Assembly: GCA_949300325.1 (NCBI GenBank)
Contig: CASGDQ010000054.1
Span: forward strand, 1 to 64,000
Source: an uncultured Spirochaetales bacterium
GTDB lineage: Bacteria > Spirochaetota > Spirochaetia > Sphaerochaetales > Sphaerochaetaceae
Reading direction: 5' to 3'
DNA: 64,000 bases
Shown here one piece after another: positions 62,100 through 64,000 of this stretch; the stretch's first letter is position 1, and each line of letters begins with the position of its first letter. A program made the position numbers and the translations under genes. Below the pieces are notes generated by a model that was given only the letters and a program-made list of their open reading frames with translations, did no database searches and was not told where the DNA came from.

Positions 62100-62978
62100 A
62101 TGTCAAAGAATGAGAAACTTGAGTGTTTGAAAAAATTGCAGGTTGTTCTTCAGAAGAAGTTCGTACTTGAGGACCGCATCGAGTCCATTCCTGCAGATCT
62201 GAAAGCTGAAGAAGCCAATCTTGCCGCTTCTGTGAAGAAGTATCAGGAACTTAAGGATCTTTATGAGAATCTTGTTAGCGAGCAGAAGAGTCTTGCAATC
62301 AGATATGATGATGCTTTCAATCAGAGGATCGAGTATGAAAAGCAAATGGAATTCATAAACACCCAGAGGGAATTCGAGGCTCTTACCAAGCAGCTGGATG
62401 AGGCACGCATAAGCGAACAGTCCCTTCTTAAGCAGCGCAACAGCAAGGCTGGCGAACTTGAGAAAGTCAAGGCTGAACTTGATGCCCAGGAGGCGGATGT
62501 CAGTGCAAAGCAGGCCATGGTTGATGAAGAGAAAGGCAAGGTCGATGCCGAGCTTGAGAGCATCAGAGGCGAAATTGCCGTTCTTGATGAACAGTGCCTT
62601 GCATTGAAGGGAGATCTGATCAGCGACGACCTTTACGGCAAATTCTCCAATATCGTGAAGAAGAAGGATGGCTACGGGATTGTGCCTGTTTATGGCCAGG
62701 TCTGTACCGGCTGCGATCTTATTCTTCCGATGCAGTTTGTAATCGATCTCGAGCTCAAGAACGAAGCAGGAGAAATCGAGTACTGCCCATATTGCTCCAG
62801 GATTATTTATAAGGAGCATCTTGAAGAGGATGCTGAGAGAAGTTACATCTTCGAGCAGCTTGAACCGACCAAGAGTGAAGGAAAGGGTTCGTCTTCCGAA
62901 GATAGCCAGGCATCTGGAGCTGAGGGTGACAACTACGATGAATCCATGGGCATGGGAGAGGACTTCGAAGAGTTCTGA
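62100..62978 (+). CDS. Coiled-coil protein with C4 zinc ribbon
   Basis: 292 residues. Residues 1-175 form a long coiled coil; the C-terminal part has GQVCTGCDLILPMQFVIDL and IEYCPYCSRIIY, a four-cysteine zinc ribbon, followed by an acidic Ser-rich tail. This is the C4-type zinc-ribbon family (CdsZ/DUF-type; Chlamydia CdsZ supports type III secretion, Campylobacter and Helicobacter homologues are linked to flagella). Many spirochaetes encode one; the role here is open. AAGGAG lies at 62081-62086. Confidence 0.8.
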   Translation: MSKNEKLECLKKLQVVLQKKFVLEDRIESIPADLKAEEANLAASVKKYQELKDLYENLVSEQKSLAIRYDDAFNQRIEYEKQMEFINTQREFEALTKQLDEARISEQSLLKQRNSKAGELEKVKAELDAQEADVSAKQAMVDEEKGKVDAELESIRGEIAVLDEQCLALKGDLISDDLYGKFSNIVKKKDGYGIVPVYGQVCTGCDLILPMQFVIDLELKNEAGEIEYCPYCSRIIYKEHLEEDAERSYIFEQLEPTKSEGKGSSSEDSQASGAEGDNYDESMGMGEDFEEF

Positions 62979-62991
62979 TCTTGTTTTTTTT

Positions 62992-63311
62992 CCAGGTTCC
63001 AGAAGTAATCGCTGAGTAGTCAGAGGAAAGTCCGGGCACCGTAGGACATGACGCCGGCTAACGGCCGGGAGCAGCAATGCTACAGACAGTGCAACAGAAA
63101 GCATACCGCCTTCGGGTAAGGGTGAAAAGGTGGGGTAAGAGCCCACCGCGCATCCGGTAACGGATGTGGCAGGGTAAACCTCGTCAGGTGCAAGGCCAAG
63201 CAGCAACAGGGCTGTCCGTCCTAAATTGCGGGTAGGCTGCTGGAGGCTGCGGGTAACCGCAGTCCTAGATAGATGATTACATAAACAGAACCCGGCTTAT
63301 CGGGAACCTGG
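62992..63311 (+). ncRNA. rnpB: RNase P RNA (bacterial type A)
   Basis: Closing helix P1 pairs CCAGGTTCC (62992-63000) with GGAACCTGG (63303-63311). The universal core is present: GAGGAAAGTCCGGGC near 63024, ACAGAAAG, AGGGTGAAAAGGTG, GTAAACCTCGTCAGGTGCAAG, and the 3' AGATAGATGATTACATAAACAGAACCCGGCTTAT region split over 63268-63300. Catalytic RNA for tRNA 5' maturation. It begins 13 bp after the preceding stop codon, so its promoter must lie in the end of that gene or it is processed from the message. Confidence 0.96.
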
Positions 63312-63332
63312 TTTATATATAGGAGGAGCATG

Positions 63333-64000
63333 ATGAAAAGGATAAGATTTGTTTTTTTCGTCCTGCTCCTTATTCTTTTATCTTCTTGCTCAAAGAATTC
63401 GTTTGATTATGCAGGAGCATTCAAGCAGGCAAACTATGAGGCCATTCTTGAAAATGCTGAAATCGAATTAAAAAAGGATATCAAAGGAGATGCCCTTTAT
63501 TATAAGGGAGCTGCATATTATCAGCTTGGAAATTATACCGAGTCCTTCAGAGCAGCCTATCTATACTACCTTCTAAATGATTCCTCATCTGAAAATTATT
63601 ACGATTCTTTGCGCATAATTCTTCATACCTCTCCATATAATGAGATTGCTCTTGAAGCAGGACGTTTGCTTAAGGATGAAAACATGCTTTTGAAGCAGAA
63701 TGCGATAAAGTATTATCAGGAGCTTGTGATTTCAGGGGATGTGAACGCTGCAGAGGAATTCTTCCAAACCATATCAGGAAGCCTGAGCGCGAGCGAGATT
63801 GCGATGATGAACATCGTATCTGAGGCTCCAAGCGGCAAGATCCTCTCATCTCTGGAAAGCCTTTATTCCTCGGATGGGCTTTCCTCAGGCTTCATTGAAG
63901 CCATGAAGCTTGCAATCCCGCTTTTTATCAACAGGCATGACGGGATAATGCTTGCCGAGTTTGCCGGATACGGAGATTCTTCCGATCCGGCCTACGCCTT
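63333..64000 (+). CDS. TPR-like lipoprotein, 5' part (runs off the window)
   Basis: At least 222 residues, open at the window end. MKRIRFVFFVLLLILLSSC is a lipoprotein signal with the lipobox LSSC (cleavage before Cys19). The sequence after it has a repeated helical pattern, for example GDALYYKGAAYYQLGNYTESFRAAY split over residues 50-75, which is a TPR motif, so a periplasmic protein-binding scaffold is likely. In many spirochaetes such TPR lipoproteins are fused to a lytic transglycosylase; whether this one is cannot be seen. ATG 63333 has AGGAGGAG at 63321-63328; an ATG at 63330 is too close. Confidence 0.8.
   Translation, partial: MKRIRFVFFVLLLILLSSCSKNSFDYAGAFKQANYEAILENAEIELKKDIKGDALYYKGAAYYQLGNYTESFRAAYLYYLLNDSSSENYYDSLRIILHTSPYNEIALEAGRLLKDENMLLKQNAIKYYQELVISGDVNAAEEFFQTISGSLSASEIAMMNIVSEAPSGKILSSLESLYSSDGLSSGFIEAMKLAIPLFINRHDGIMLAEFAGYGDSSDPAYA

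Noticed and set aside
62103-63206. 367-codon minus-strand frame across the zinc-ribbon gene and rnpB
   Set aside because: Covers a clear protein gene and a structural RNA gene in antisense; composition is biased and nothing conserved is seen.

Overview
The window reads as a chromosome segment of a spirochaete with moderate GC, most likely a Sphaerochaeta-like, non-motile gut or anaerobic lineage. This is an inference from gene order and content. The order mraZ-rsmH-ftsL-ftsW-ftsQ-ftsA-ftsZ, then xer-hslV-hslU, and a PUR-domain BpuR homologue beside rnhB and smc are spirochaete-like. There is an FlhF-type GTPase but no other flagellar gene, and the only penicillin-binding-protein-like gene has lost its transpeptidase core. 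That fits the published picture of Sphaerochaeta as spirochaetes without flagella and without functional PBPs. No mobile element, CRISPR array or prophage was seen; almost everything is vertically inherited housekeeping DNA.

Layout. 1-9 kb: the 3' end of an rRNA operon (5S), a DegT-fold protein without its PLP lysine, nadK-recN, then an alpha-glucan block (GH57/DUF3536, DUF4912, GH57 branching enzyme). 9.1-15.3 kb: the division cluster, with a MraZ-type operator array in front and no ftsI, murF or mraY; a promoter plus terminator-like hairpin sits where those genes would be. 15.3-21.5 kb: two Xer recombinases, a TauE-type transporter, a shrunken DprA, hslVU and an orphan FlhF. 21.5-27.1 kb: a transpeptidase-less PBP and a metal-ligand-less LysM/M23 protein diverging from one shared promoter, then an esterase and secA. 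27.2-33.4 kb: cvpA, holB, an NtrB/NtrC-type two-component pair and dinG.

33.4-41 kb: groES, a small unknown gene, an alternative sigma factor preceded by a textbook sigma-54 promoter and three identical inverted repeats spaced exactly 40 bp apart, ppdK, a DUF368 polyprenyl-phosphate transporter, tRNA-Thr, tsaD, tRNA-Gln and tRNA-Glu. 41-49.4 kb: an ABC-F ATPase, coaX, a Wzi-like outer-membrane barrel, a degenerate M29 peptidase, tRNA-Gly, a K+/H+ antiporter, bpuR and rnhB. 49.4-64 kb: a short smc that seems to lack the hinge, the ffh-rpsP-khpA-rimM-trmD-rplS translation/secretion operon, coaD, tRNA-Tyr, a CxxCxxCC protein, the dnaG-rpoD macromolecular-synthesis pair, a C4 zinc-ribbon coiled-coil protein, rnpB and the start of a TPR lipoprotein.

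Two stories link the genes. First, a set of wall-related proteins keeps its fold but has lost key residues (the PBP, the M23 protein, and FtsW in part), suggesting a division machine that runs without normal septal cross-linking. Second, an NtrC-type activator with the sigma-54 contact motif is encoded 3 kb from a sigma-54 promoter that drives another sigma factor. This is the same logic as the Rrp2-RpoN-RpoS cascade of Borrelia, here in a different spirochaete and with a visible enhancer array.
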